DNA from: Prosthecobacter debontii
GTDB taxonomy: Bacteria > Verrucomicrobiota > Verrucomicrobiia > Verrucomicrobiales > Akkermansiaceae
Length of the DNA stretch: 60,062 nt
Direction of reading: 5' to 3'
Assembly: GCA_945870855.1 (NCBI GenBank)
Contig: CAMBTP010000015.1
Span: forward strand, 1 to 60,062
Positions 44,196-53,544 of the stretch are shown here, piece after piece (position 1 is the stretch's first letter; each line of letters opens with the position of its first letter). The position numbers and the translations under genes were made by a program. The notes below the pieces were generated by a model, which ran no database searches, was not told the DNA's origin, and saw only the letters and a program-made list of their open reading frames with translations.

Positions 44196-45266
44196 TCAAT
44201 AAACTCCTTCAATCACCGTCTTAGTGCCGGACTGGAACGGTCTAACATCACCGACGCCGTCCCATGGAAATTCATCGCACGGGCCGCGGCGGATGGCTTC
44301 GTCGCGCTCGAGGAAGCGGGGCATGAAAAACTCGTTGGTCATGGTGGTGAGTTCAACGCGGCCGTATTCGCCGTAAGGCATGAGTTCAGACGGGGATTCA
44401 GGATTGACGATGCGAAGCACGGCGCGGGGTTGCGGCGCGTGGTAGGTGAGGGAAAATTCGCCAGGGCCGCGTTTTTTACTGATGGCGAGACCCATCAGGG
44501 TGTTGCCGTAGGTGGGCGCGAAATTGATTTTTCCTTCAAGCACTTCCTCTTCGATGAAGCGGACGTATTGCGGTGTCATGGTGGTGCCGCCGGCGAAGAC
44601 GCCGCGTATGCCGGCATCAACGAGCGACATGCGTTCGGCAAGGCTTTCTAACAATTTTGGAGTGGTGAACAGGCAACCGATATCGCGGTGGCGAATAATG
44701 GTGGCGGCTTGGTCGATGACGTGTTCTTGATAGAGCTTGGCCATGCGCATTTCGCCCATGCCGATCAGGCGTTTCACCCAACGCGGATCGAGATCGATGA
44801 AATAACAGGCACCGCCGCGGATGTTAGCGAGGTGCTCGATGGCGAGGCGCAGGCGGCGCGGGCCGGTGGGGCCGACCATGAGCCAGTTGGCACCTTGAGG
44901 GAAGAAGTCCGGGCCGTAGTGCTCGGAGAATTCGGTGTAGTCGGTCTGGTAATCATCCCAACCGATGCGTTGTTTCGGCATGCCGGTGGTGCCGCCAGTT
45001 TCGAAGATGTTATAGGGACGTTTGCCGAAGGCTTTCGGGATGAAACGGGCTGGATCTTCTTTGCGCAGAACCTCGTCATCGAAGGGTTCGAATCTTTGGA
45101 TATCGGCGAAGCAGGTGACGTCTTTGAGCGGGTTGAAGCCGAGGCTCGGTAACTGTTCAAGCCAGTAAGGGCAGCCGGTTTCCGGAGAGAAATGCCACTT
45201 CACCATTTCTCGGGTGTGGGCATCCAGGGCTTCGGCGGCGGCTTGGGGTGTGAGCGATGAGGACAT
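44196..45266 (-). CDS. ANL-superfamily adenylating enzyme (EhpF/LuxE-like)
   Basis: A 356-residue protein from ATG 45266 with the adenylation P-loop FETGGTTGMPK near residue 90 and FAGGTTMTPQYV and FAPTYGNTLMG in the acyl-binding half. It is much shorter than acyl-CoA ligases and has no separate C-terminal domain, like EhpF and LuxE proteins. It likely activates a carboxylic acid as acyl-AMP, possibly for reduction by the ALDH-like enzyme. EhpF/EhpG act together in phenazine (griseoluteic acid) tailoring, so the match in gene order is notable, but the substrate here is unknown. Confidence 0.72.
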   Translation of the reverse strand: MSSSLTPQAAAEALDAHTREMVKWHFSPETGCPYWLEQLPSLGFNPLKDVTCFADIQRFEPFDDEVLRKEDPARFIPKAFGKRPYNIFETGGTTGMPKQRIGWDDYQTDYTEFSEHYGPDFFPQGANWLMVGPTGPRRLRLAIEHLANIRGGACYFIDLDPRWVKRLIGMGEMRMAKLYQEHVIDQAATIIRHRDIGCLFTTPKLLESLAERMSLVDAGIRGVFAGGTTMTPQYVRFIEEEVLEGKINFAPTYGNTLMGLAISKKRGPGEFSLTYHAPQPRAVLRIVNPESPSELMPYGEYGRVELTTMTNEFFMPRFLERDEAIRRGPCDEFPWDGVGDVRPFQSGTKTVIEGVY

Positions 45267-45314
45267 AATAAAGTTATCTAACAAATACCGAGAGATCGGG
45301 TGTGGGCAAGCTGT

Positions 45315-45788
45315 TTAGTGGAAAGCTTCAGGGTCAATCTCCAGCTGCCTGAGAGCGGCCACGTCGAATTGGTCTTTTTCCCTTTCTGAATTACTTTTGA
45401 GCCGGATCAAGGCTGACTTGGAGGCGTATGCGATTTCATGACCGTGAAGTGAGAGAATGGAAGCGTCCATTTTCAGATCCAGATAGCGGAGTCCTGATAT
45501 GCGGGTAAAAACATCGACTTGGCTAAGTTCGGTTTCCTCTACGATTCGAATCGCACCTTCCTCATCAGTAAAGTCTTCAGAGGAGAGCTCACGGGCGAAG
45601 CCTTCTCCATAATTAGCAAGCGAATCGAGAAAACGCTGGATGTTAGTAGGCGAGGATTCGATTAAAATATCCACACCTTCCGTGAGGCGGACGTAACCGT
45701 GCAAGGTGACAGCCACGCCACCTACGACCACAAATTCCACGCCAGCTTCAGCGAGGATAACCAACAGTTTTTCGAACGTAGGTTCCAT
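45315..45788 (-). CDS. AbiEii/MNT-type nucleotidyltransferase
   Basis: A 157-residue nucleotidyltransferase-like protein with VVGGVAVTLHGYVRLTEGVD, a loop-helix of the DNA-polymerase-beta fold. The usual DID after it is changed to VDI, so the catalytic site may be altered. A C-terminal ALIRLKSNSEREKDQFDVAAL helix resembles AbiEii-type toxins. It overlaps a 59-codon frame upstream by 41 bases. A toxin-antitoxin function is an inference. Confidence 0.65.
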   Translation of the reverse strand: MEPTFEKLLVILAEAGVEFVVVGGVAVTLHGYVRLTEGVDILIESSPTNIQRFLDSLANYGEGFARELSSEDFTDEEGAIRIVEETELSQVDVFTRISGLRYLDLKMDASILSLHGHEIAYASKSALIRLKSNSEREKDQFDVAALRQLEIDPEAFH

Positions 45789-45927
45789 CGTTTGTAGGTG
45801 GGGTCCATTTTACGCCGAAAAGCCAGCGTGCGTTTTTGCGAAGGGCTTCCAAGCGAACTAGCGGAGGCAAAACGGCAAGAGTGCCGCCGACTCGTCGTTT
45901 TACAGGTTCACGAAGGTCTTGGTTCAT
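45748..45927 (-). CDS. Small basic protein upstream of the nucleotidyltransferase
   Basis: A 59-residue reading frame from ATG 45927, MNQDLREPVKRRVGGTLAV, with WLFGVKWTPPTN near the end. It overlaps the nucleotidyltransferase start, which suggests coupled expression, as for a small antitoxin or accessory subunit. I do not recognise a family and it may be a chance frame. A longer start at 46056 looks unlikely. Confidence 0.4.
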   Translation of the reverse strand: MNQDLREPVKRRVGGTLAVLPPLVRLEALRKNARWLFGVKWTPPTNDGTYVRKTVGYPR

Positions 45928-46159
45928 CAGGAAAGCTATAATTTGAGAGCGTGGAAGTCGAACGGTATCTTCATGCGAAGAATTTGCGCAAGGTGGAATC
46001 CAATGGTTTCGGCGAAAGTAGTGAAACGAGGACCAGCATGATGGCGGATGCGGCAAAGATGAGGGTGGCGGGTATCATGCCAGCGAGGATAACGGAAAGT
46101 TTCAGCTGGATGTGGAAGACGGGTTCTGTGGGGCGGACTGAAGATCCGCGCTCCTTGTT

Positions 46160-47665
46160 TTACTTGGTTCCGATGGCGTAGAGGTGGGTCATGGTGGCGA
46201 CGTAGAGGACGTTACTGGCGACAACAGGCGTGCTGTAAATGGGCGCGCCGAAGTTGACGGTGCTGATGACTTTTTTCTCTTTGTCGGCGGCGAGGATGTG
46301 GAGATCGCCATCCTCAGTCGGGAGGAAGACTTTTCCATCGGCGACGAGAGTGGAGCCCCAGATGCGGGACTGGGTTTCGTGAACCCAGTGAGCCTTACCG
46401 GTTTTTGCGTCGAGGCAGTGGAGGTTGCCATTGTATTCCGCGATGAAAAGCAGGCCGTTGATGATGCTCGGTGTGGAAATCGAGCGGCCGATTTCTTGGT
46501 ATGTCCAGACTGCTTTGCCGGTGGCGGGATCGATGCAACTGAGCATGCCTACCCCATCCCCGTGTTCGGGATCCTGCCCGATGGAGGCGTAAACGAGGCC
46601 GCCGGCGATCACGGTGGTGCCGATCACTTCACTGGGGCCGCGGTAGGTGGCGTATTTGATCGGCACGCCGTCCCGCTTCCGGTAATCTTCCGGATTGCAA
46701 TCGAGGCGCCAGAGTTCCTTGAGGATATCGAGTTCTTCCTCTTCGTTGCGAACAGCCTTGGGATCGAAGCCGTAGGCGAACCCATCTCCGCCACCCCAGA
46801 TCAGCATTTCCTTATCGCCGATTTTGCCCAGCGCGGGGGACGACCAGGATGCGTGGAGAACCCTCTCGGCGACGCCTGACATTTCCTCACCCACTAGTTT
46901 TCCGGTGGTGGCATCTACGGCGACGAGCGAAGGAGCGAGCGGAGCGGGGATGTTTGTATGTGACCAATCCATCCCGTTCGAGGTGGCGGTGTAAACGATG
47001 CCGTCCACGACCAGTGGAGAGCAGGAGGAGACGTTGTGGGGAAAAATCCCGAGTTCCTCACGCATGTCGAAGACCCAGAGAATGTCCGCATGTTTGTTGT
47101 CGGTAGCGACGGGTTTCGCTGGATCCGCAGTCATGTATTTCACCTCGTCTTGAAATGCTCCGTCGTTACCGTTGGCCATGCCGTTGAGGTCGAGGCATAC
47201 TAGTTCGCCACGGTTGGTGACGACGTAAGCTTTGTCGCCGACGATGGCGGGCGAGGAGCAAAGACCGACAAATTCCCAGTCGCTGACTTTGCCAGCCCCG
47301 AGTTTGGGGATGATCAACTGCCAGAGGAACTCGCCGGTTTTCTCATCGAAGCATAGCAGGTTTCCACGGTCGCCAGTTTGGCTGGGATCGCGCGGCGATT
47401 CATTGTTGGTGCCAACTAGAATCTTGCCATTGGCGACGACGGGGTTGCCGTAGGTTTGGGAGCCGAGCTTGGCTGTCCAGAGGATATTTTTTGCGTCGGT
47501 GAGATCGATAGTTTCCTTTTCGGGATCGATTTCACCGGGGACAATCTCAGTGGGGATGCCCTTTGCCTCGGCGACCATGTTGCGGGAGGGAGTGCCGCCC
47601 CACATTGGCCAATCCTTGGCGTGAAGAGTCGGTGTGAGGGCGAGAATTAGAATGGGAAGTTTCAT
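46160..47665 (-). CDS. Secreted PQQ-like beta-propeller protein
   Basis: A 501-residue exported protein. MKLPILILALTPTLHAKDW is a signal peptide, then about eight PQQ-type blades with WPMWGGTPSRNM, the central GGLVYASIGQDPEHGDG and a long middle insertion (about residues 140-260). The start overlaps the stop of the upstream propeller gene by four bases, so they are coupled. Together with the TonB receptor gene before that, they form a probable three-gene operon. No residues of methanol-type quinoprotein active sites were identified, so a redox role is uncertain. Confidence 0.82.
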   Translation of the reverse strand: MKLPILILALTPTLHAKDWPMWGGTPSRNMVAEAKGIPTEIVPGEIDPEKETIDLTDAKNILWTAKLGSQTYGNPVVANGKILVGTNNESPRDPSQTGDRGNLLCFDEKTGEFLWQLIIPKLGAGKVSDWEFVGLCSSPAIVGDKAYVVTNRGELVCLDLNGMANGNDGAFQDEVKYMTADPAKPVATDNKHADILWVFDMREELGIFPHNVSSCSPLVVDGIVYTATSNGMDWSHTNIPAPLAPSLVAVDATTGKLVGEEMSGVAERVLHASWSSPALGKIGDKEMLIWGGGDGFAYGFDPKAVRNEEEELDILKELWRLDCNPEDYRKRDGVPIKYATYRGPSEVIGTTVIAGGLVYASIGQDPEHGDGVGMLSCIDPATGKAVWTYQEIGRSISTPSIINGLLFIAEYNGNLHCLDAKTGKAHWVHETQSRIWGSTLVADGKVFLPTEDGDLHILAADKEKKVISTVNFGAPIYSTPVVASNVLYVATMTHLYAIGTK

Positions 47666-49899
47666 GGGTTTTTAGTAAGCTTGATGTTGTCGATATAAAC
47701 GCGTTTCTGGGACTGCGGTGAAAAGGCGAAAACGGCGGGGGAGCCTTTGGGGTGGAGGTGCTTGACGGGCGTCTCGATCGTCCACTCCGCAGGTTCGTCG
47801 GTGCCGCGCGGCCAAGCCTTGGCGAGCACGGTGCCGCTGCCATCGGGCTTCGATTTCACGGTGGTTTTCAGGTGATACCAAGTGTTCGGCTTGATCGGGA
47901 ATTTCACGGATTGCTTGAGGCGGTCGTGGTTACTGGAAACCTCCAGAATCTGCGCGTTGCCGACCAGCGTGACGAGGTAGCGTTGATTTACGAAGCCGAC
48001 GCTGGACATGATGCGGCGGGTGCCGTCGGTCATGACATCGCCTTCGAGGGTGTAGTCGTTCATGTCGGATGAACCGAAGAAATTCGTGGTCCGCTGGAAC
48101 AGGATGTTATCGAGGCGGTTGCCTAGAACCTTGGAGCCATCCTTTTCAAGCACGTGCCACTTGAGCCGCGCGCCCAGCCAGGGGAGGGGCGGGAAATTCA
48201 CGGCCTCCGTGGGATCGAATTCGTTTTTCATCGAAAGCTCGATGGCCTCGAAATCAGCGCTGTATCCAAAACCGGCGACGATCCGGCCGCGAGTGGTGGC
48301 GGTCATGCCGTTCGCAGTGACTTTGAACGCACCGGCGGAGAGTTTCGCATCGGGCTTGGCTTTGAGCGTCGAGCCTTCGAATGTGGCATCGACGGTTGAT
48401 TGCACCTTGGCGGTGGGCGGGATGAAGGTTGCCCAAGATTCCGCTTTCACTTCCTTCACGCGGCGGCCGTTTGCATCGAGTCCGTAAACTTTGAAAACGA
48501 TGGACTCGCCGGCCTTGATCGCGAATTCAGCGGGGACGACCTGCAGGCTGGCGATTTCACCAAGTGCGGGTTTTGGCGTGGTTTCGACGCCGACGTATTT
48601 TCCTTCCTTCGAGCCGAAGCAATGCAGCTTGTCTTTGCTGAAAACATACACCTTGCCGGCCCAGATCGCGGGCGCGCCGAGGAGGTTGTTCTCGTACTTC
48701 GTTTCGAAAAGCCGCTCCGCCTTGGCAGCGCCGGGTTTGAGGATGTGGAAGGTGCCGTCGAACATCGGGACGTAGAGCTTGCCGTCGCCGAAGGTGGGAG
48801 AGGCGTGGATCTGGTCGGGAGCGAGTTTTTCGGACCACAGGGTTTTGCCGTTGGCGGCATCGACGCAGAGAAGGGAACCGGTCGAGACGGTTGAGTAAAT
48901 TTTTCCGTCTGAGAGAGTGGGGGAGGAGCTGAAAGCGGTGATTTCGTCGTTGCGCCAGAGCTCGGCTTCCTTGCCGAGGGTGACGAGTTCGGCGGGGTAT
49001 TCAGTCGGCATTTTCAGGCAAACCATGCGGCCAGCGGTGGAGGCATCGGTGTTTTCGGTGCCGTGGACGGCGACGATTTTGTCATTTCCGAGCAGGAGGA
49101 CTTGGGCGTTGACGCCGCCTTGCGAGAGGCGGAAGCGCCAGAGCGGCTTGCCGGTGTTCGCGTCGATGCAGACCACGTGGCCGCAGCCGGTGCCCGCATA
49201 AAATACATCGTGTCCCGCCAGTTTTCCAAAAACAGGAAGCGCGAACGAGCTGTCCACCGGGACGATGCCGGGAGTGGAAGCCCAGACGAGCTCGCCGGTG
49301 AGTTTGTCGAAGGCATAGAAGCGGTCGGCGGCCGGGCCATCGCCGCCCCAATTCGCGGTGACGCAGTGGAAAATGACGAGATGCTCGAAGACGGCGGGTG
49401 CTCCGCTACGGCCGTTCGGAAAGGTGAGCCGCCCGAAATCCTCCATCAGTGAATGCTCCCAAAGCAGTTTCCCATCACCCGTATAAGCGACGCTGTGGCC
49501 GTTACTAAACTGGAGATAGACGTTTCCCGTCTCCGGATCGACAGCGGGAGCGCCGATGCCATAGCGGCTGTAAACCACATCGCTGAGGTAATCGGTATAG
49601 CGCACTTCCCAGAGCTTTTTGCCGGTCACGGCATCGAGGCAAAGCAGGGCCTCGCGGACGTCCTCGCCGACCTCGCCGTAAAAGCCAAACGCGTAGAGCT
49701 TGCCGTTCGCGATGACCGGAGTGCCCGCGCCGTGGATGTCATAAGTCCAGAGTTCGCTGCCTGGCTCGCATTTCTCCGGCAGGCCGGTTTCCAGCGAGGC
49801 TCCGGTGTGGAGCGGGCCGCGCCAGTTGAGCCAGCCGGTGGTTTCAGCGGCGCTGGCCGCGAGCAGCGGTAAGGTGGCAAGAAGCAGTGTGAGTTTCAT
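47662..49899 (-). CDS. Secreted PQQ-like beta-propeller protein with C-terminal jelly roll
   Basis: A 745-residue exported protein from ATG 49899, with MKLTLLLATLPLLAASAAE as the signal peptide. Residues 25-450 form a PQQ-type propeller (WRGPLHTGASLETGL, VSTGSLLCVDAANGKTLW). A linker domain (about 460-560) with beta-rich composition follows, then a concanavalin-like jelly roll (about 565-745) resembling LamG/3-keto-disaccharide hydrolase-type domains. The latter could bind or cleave a glycan. The gene lies 48 bases after the TonB receptor and overlaps the next propeller gene. Confidence 0.8.
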   Translation of the reverse strand: MKLTLLLATLPLLAASAAETTGWLNWRGPLHTGASLETGLPEKCEPGSELWTYDIHGAGTPVIANGKLYAFGFYGEVGEDVREALLCLDAVTGKKLWEVRYTDYLSDVVYSRYGIGAPAVDPETGNVYLQFSNGHSVAYTGDGKLLWEHSLMEDFGRLTFPNGRSGAPAVFEHLVIFHCVTANWGGDGPAADRFYAFDKLTGELVWASTPGIVPVDSSFALPVFGKLAGHDVFYAGTGCGHVVCIDANTGKPLWRFRLSQGGVNAQVLLLGNDKIVAVHGTENTDASTAGRMVCLKMPTEYPAELVTLGKEAELWRNDEITAFSSSPTLSDGKIYSTVSTGSLLCVDAANGKTLWSEKLAPDQIHASPTFGDGKLYVPMFDGTFHILKPGAAKAERLFETKYENNLLGAPAIWAGKVYVFSKDKLHCFGSKEGKYVGVETTPKPALGEIASLQVVPAEFAIKAGESIVFKVYGLDANGRRVKEVKAESWATFIPPTAKVQSTVDATFEGSTLKAKPDAKLSAGAFKVTANGMTATTRGRIVAGFGYSADFEAIELSMKNEFDPTEAVNFPPLPWLGARLKWHVLEKDGSKVLGNRLDNILFQRTTNFFGSSDMNDYTLEGDVMTDGTRRIMSSVGFVNQRYLVTLVGNAQILEVSSNHDRLKQSVKFPIKPNTWYHLKTTVKSKPDGSGTVLAKAWPRGTDEPAEWTIETPVKHLHPKGSPAVFAFSPQSQKRVYIDNIKLTKNP

Positions 49900-49947
49900 A
49901 GTGGGAAAGTGTAGGCCGTAGTTTACGCGGCGCATTGAACATTTCGT

Positions 49948-51975
49948 TCAGAACATCGTGCGGAGGCGCAATCCTAACAACTGCGGATCTCCCGGCGAGC
50001 CTGCTTGGATCTGCGGATTGATGAACGAGTAGTATTCCTCATCGAGCAGATTCCGGCCGAACAGGGCGATGGTGAAACGCTCCGTCGCGTAGCCGATTTC
50101 CGCATCCCAGAGCGCGTAGGCATCCTGCGTGAAAGTGCCGGTGTTTGCGGCGTCGAAAGAGGTCGAGCCAGATACGCGAACCGAGGTCTGGGCGAAAAAG
50201 CCGTTGTCAAAATCATAGCGAACGCCCGCGCTGCCAGTGTATTCGGGCACGAAGGGGACTTCCTTGCCATTGAAGTTATTACCGAAAGCCGAATAGGAAT
50301 CGAACTCGGCATTCACGTAGCCCAAGCTGCTGCGGACGGTGAGGCGCTCAATGGGCGTCCAGGCAAGATCGAGCTCAACGCCGAGGGAAGTGACTTCATC
50401 GGCATTGACGATGGCAAAGTCGGTGCTGGGTGGCACGGACTGGTTGAACTGATAGTCGTCGATCTGATCCCAAAAGCCGCGCAGACCAATGCGGAGATCC
50501 TGATCCGAGTTGTCGTATTGCAGTCCGATCTCGTTCGACCAGTTCGTTTCGCGGTCAAATTCGGGGCCGTGTACCGAATCTACAAAGGCCGTGAATCCGC
50601 CGGGCTTGTTGCCGATGCTGCTGCGCACAAAACCATCCAACGTAGGCGTGATGGCATAGGTTAGGCCAACGACAGGGGAGACAAACATCTCGTCATCGGA
50701 GCCGCGGACGGGGGCGGGTGCGCCTAGGTTTGAGGTTTTCAATCGGTCGATTTCCGATTCGTGGTAGTCCAGCCGCAGCCCGGCGTCCAAGGTGATCTTC
50801 TCGCTGGCCTGCCAGGTGACGTTGCCGTAGGTGGCGAGGTTGAGTTGGTCGATGGAGAACTGTGTGTCCTCGATCGCATTGGGATAGGGAGGCTGGGGAA
50901 CGAGGAACCGGCGGGTGGCGAGGCCGTCGTTTTCGATCATCATTTGGAAAAATCCGGCTCTCCAACGAAGGCGTGCATCATCCTCCGAAGAGAAGCGTAT
51001 CTCATTGGAAACGAGATCCTGATTCTGGACAATGCGCGAGCGGTTGTCGCCGAGCCCAGCTCCAAGATCCAGATCCACGGTCGAGGGGTCGAGATCCCAG
51101 GTTTGGTAGCTCGTGATGGTTTCCATTTTCCCCCAATCGAAATCCTTGCGTGAGTGGATGGAAAGCTGGTGGCGCTCCAGATCGGTGGCTCCGCGGAAAT
51201 CCGAGGAGTCGTTGAACGGATCGGCGCTGGACAACGCACTCAGCCGCTGCGAGCCGTCGTTCACAAACTCGCCGTAGTAGCGGAGCCGGAGTTCGAAGTC
51301 ATCGCGTGGATTCCAGAACAGATTGAAGAGCCCGCCGGTGGCCTCGCGGTCGTCGGTCTCGTCGCCCAGAAAGGTGTTGCGGACATATCCGTCGCGCTGG
51401 TCGTGGAAGAGCTGGAGGGTGTGCGAGAAATCGCCGCCGAGCGGTCCCGAAGTTTGTAAGCCGAGGCCGACGTGATCGTAGGAACCGTATTCCGTGGTGA
51501 AACTACCAGCGAACTTTTCGCCCGGACGCGGGGTGAACATTTCCACCATCCCGGCAGGGCCGTTGCGCCCGAAGTTCGGCCCCTGCGGCCCACGATAAAC
51601 GCGCACCTCCTCCATCTCCAGCAACTCGGACGGATAGCTGAAAGCGTGGCCAAGCGGCACATCGTCGATGGTCAGCCCAAGCGCGGGTGGCCCGAAGAAA
51701 AGAGTGTTGGTCGATCCCCGCATCGTCACCACTTGGCCATAACCGCGCGAATCGGCAGAAACCACATTGAAGCCAGGGACGATCCCCGTGAGATCCGAAA
51801 AAGAGCTCGCCTGGAAAAGCTCCAGCGATTGAGGGGAAATCACGCTGACGGCGGCCGGTTCGTCATCGATCCGCTCCGCTTCCACGATGGTCGGAGCGAG
51901 TAGAAACGGATCTTGTGCATGGACGGCTGTACTCAGGGCGAGGGCGAGGGAAGCGAGGCGCATATTTGGAGTCAT
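49948..51975 (-). CDS. TonB-dependent outer-membrane receptor
   Basis: A 675-residue receptor with a signal peptide (about 1-20; ATG 51963 also possible), a plug with PTIVEAERIDDEPAAVSVIS, LTGIVPGFNVVSADSRG, TMRGSTNTLFFGPPALGLTIDDVP and VRVYRGPQGPNFGRNGPAG, and a barrel ending with NLLDEEYYSF and a terminal phenylalanine. The plug pattern is similar to FyuA/siderophore-type receptors. It is the first gene of a probable operon with two secreted propeller proteins, so it could import a product those proteins help bind or process. It is divergent from argJ. Confidence 0.9.
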   Translation of the reverse strand: MTPNMRLASLALALSTAVHAQDPFLLAPTIVEAERIDDEPAAVSVISPQSLELFQASSFSDLTGIVPGFNVVSADSRGYGQVVTMRGSTNTLFFGPPALGLTIDDVPLGHAFSYPSELLEMEEVRVYRGPQGPNFGRNGPAGMVEMFTPRPGEKFAGSFTTEYGSYDHVGLGLQTSGPLGGDFSHTLQLFHDQRDGYVRNTFLGDETDDREATGGLFNLFWNPRDDFELRLRYYGEFVNDGSQRLSALSSADPFNDSSDFRGATDLERHQLSIHSRKDFDWGKMETITSYQTWDLDPSTVDLDLGAGLGDNRSRIVQNQDLVSNEIRFSSEDDARLRWRAGFFQMMIENDGLATRRFLVPQPPYPNAIEDTQFSIDQLNLATYGNVTWQASEKITLDAGLRLDYHESEIDRLKTSNLGAPAPVRGSDDEMFVSPVVGLTYAITPTLDGFVRSSIGNKPGGFTAFVDSVHGPEFDRETNWSNEIGLQYDNSDQDLRIGLRGFWDQIDDYQFNQSVPPSTDFAIVNADEVTSLGVELDLAWTPIERLTVRSSLGYVNAEFDSYSAFGNNFNGKEVPFVPEYTGSAGVRYDFDNGFFAQTSVRVSGSTSFDAANTGTFTQDAYALWDAEIGYATERFTIALFGRNLLDEEYYSFINPQIQAGSPGDPQLLGLRLRTMF

Positions 51976-52170
51976 AATTGGGTAAAAGTTGGATAGCGCC
52001 GATAGCTTGGCTGGAGCCTAGCCGGGAGAAAATAAAAAAAACCCACCGCCCAGCAGCACACCGCCCCTCCTCGGGGCCGTTTCCGCGCCGATGAAAATCA
52101 GACCCCGTTCTTGGAAGAATTGCTTGTGCGCGTGCTCGCGGGATAGTTACTTTGCCAGTCGTTCGTTGGT

Positions 52171-53424
52171 ATGGATTTTCCGATTACAAAAATCAAAGGC
52201 GGGATCGGTGCGCCGAAGGGCTTCCTGCTCTCCGCAATCAGTTGCGGAATTAAGAACCCGGCGAGCGACCGCTTGGATCTCGCGCTGCTGTTTTCAGAAA
52301 CGAAATGCGCATCCGCTGGGACTTTCACTACGAACAAGGTCAAAGCCGCGCCGGTCAGGGTTTCGCAAAGCCACTTGCGCAAAGGCAGCCTGCGCGCAGT
52401 AATCGTCAACTCCGGCAACGCGAACGCCTGCACCGGCCTGCGCGGTATTCAGGATGCCACCGCAATGTGCGAGGAGGCTGCCAAAGGTCTTGGCTTGAAA
52501 CGGACCGAGGTCGGCGTTTGTTCAACGGGAGTGATCGGCCTGCCGATGCCGATGGCGCGGATTACTCCGAATATCCCAAAGCTTGTCGGGGAGATGGCCG
52601 CGAAAAAAGGCAATGATTTCGCGCGGGCGATCATCACCAGCGATACGCATGAGAAAGAGATCGCGATCTCATTCGACATCGGCGAGCACCGCGTTCGCAT
52701 CGGCGGTTGTGTCAAAGGCGCGGGCATGATCTCCCCCAGTATGGCGACGATGCTGTGCTTCATCACCACCGACGCGAACCTCTCGCAGGATTGCCTCCAG
52801 CGCGCGGTGCAAGAGAACGTGGAAGAAAGTTTCAACCGAATCACCATCGACGGTGATATGAGCACAAACGACACCGTAATCGTGCTGGCAAATGGCGCGA
52901 GCGGCATGGCGGCCGCGCGTCGGAATGGCAGCGCCTGCAAGCAGTTCCGCGAGGCACTGAAATGGGTGATGTTGGAACTCGCGAAAGCCGTAGTCCGCGA
53001 TGGTGAGCGAGTGACGAAATTTGTAACCGTGAACGTCAAGGGCGCACGCACCCACCTCGATGCAAAAAAAGTCGCCGAGGCTGTTTGTAAAAGTGCCTTG
53101 GTGAAGTCCTCATGGAACGGTGGCGATCCAAACTGGGGCCGCATCATCCATGCTGTCGGATACTCGCGCGCGCGAATCCGCGAGGAGTTGATCGATATTT
53201 TCATCGGCGGAAAAGCCGCATGCCTCGGCGGACTCCAAGCTGAGACACCAATGGAGCAACTCCGCGAGGCAGTCTCCGCGCCGGAGTTCACCATCGACAT
53301 CGACCTCAACCAAGGCGAAGCCACTTACACGATGTATTCCAGCGATCTCTCGCCGGAGTATGTCGATTTCAACCGCTCGGAATACGCGTATTGGAAACAA
53401 GCGCGGAAAGACGGACTGGTTTAA
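52171..53424 (+). CDS. argJ: Glutamate N-acetyltransferase / amino-acid acetyltransferase
   Basis: A 417-residue enzyme that recycles the acetyl group from N-acetylornithine to glutamate and may also make N-acetylglutamate from acetyl-CoA. The self-cleavage site is in GMISPSMATMLCFITTD, where the threonine after MA becomes the catalytic N-terminus of the beta chain. GTFTTNKVKAAPV and the C-terminal SSDLSPEYVDFNRSEYAY agree with the family. The gene faces away from the TonB receptor gene. argC is 30 kb upstream, so the arginine genes are scattered. Confidence 0.96.
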   Translation: MDFPITKIKGGIGAPKGFLLSAISCGIKNPASDRLDLALLFSETKCASAGTFTTNKVKAAPVRVSQSHLRKGSLRAVIVNSGNANACTGLRGIQDATAMCEEAAKGLGLKRTEVGVCSTGVIGLPMPMARITPNIPKLVGEMAAKKGNDFARAIITSDTHEKEIAISFDIGEHRVRIGGCVKGAGMISPSMATMLCFITTDANLSQDCLQRAVQENVEESFNRITIDGDMSTNDTVIVLANGASGMAAARRNGSACKQFREALKWVMLELAKAVVRDGERVTKFVTVNVKGARTHLDAKKVAEAVCKSALVKSSWNGGDPNWGRIIHAVGYSRARIREELIDIFIGGKAACLGGLQAETPMEQLREAVSAPEFTIDIDLNQGEATYTMYSSDLSPEYVDFNRSEYAYWKQARKDGLV

Positions 53425-53544
53425 GAAAACGGGGCAAAAAAACTTCCTAGCTGCGCGGAAATTCTGTTTCATTTTTCAAAAATAGCCGAAAATTACATCA
53501 TATTAAGTACGACTTCTTCTTCTTTCTTTCTTAAACCGATCGCC

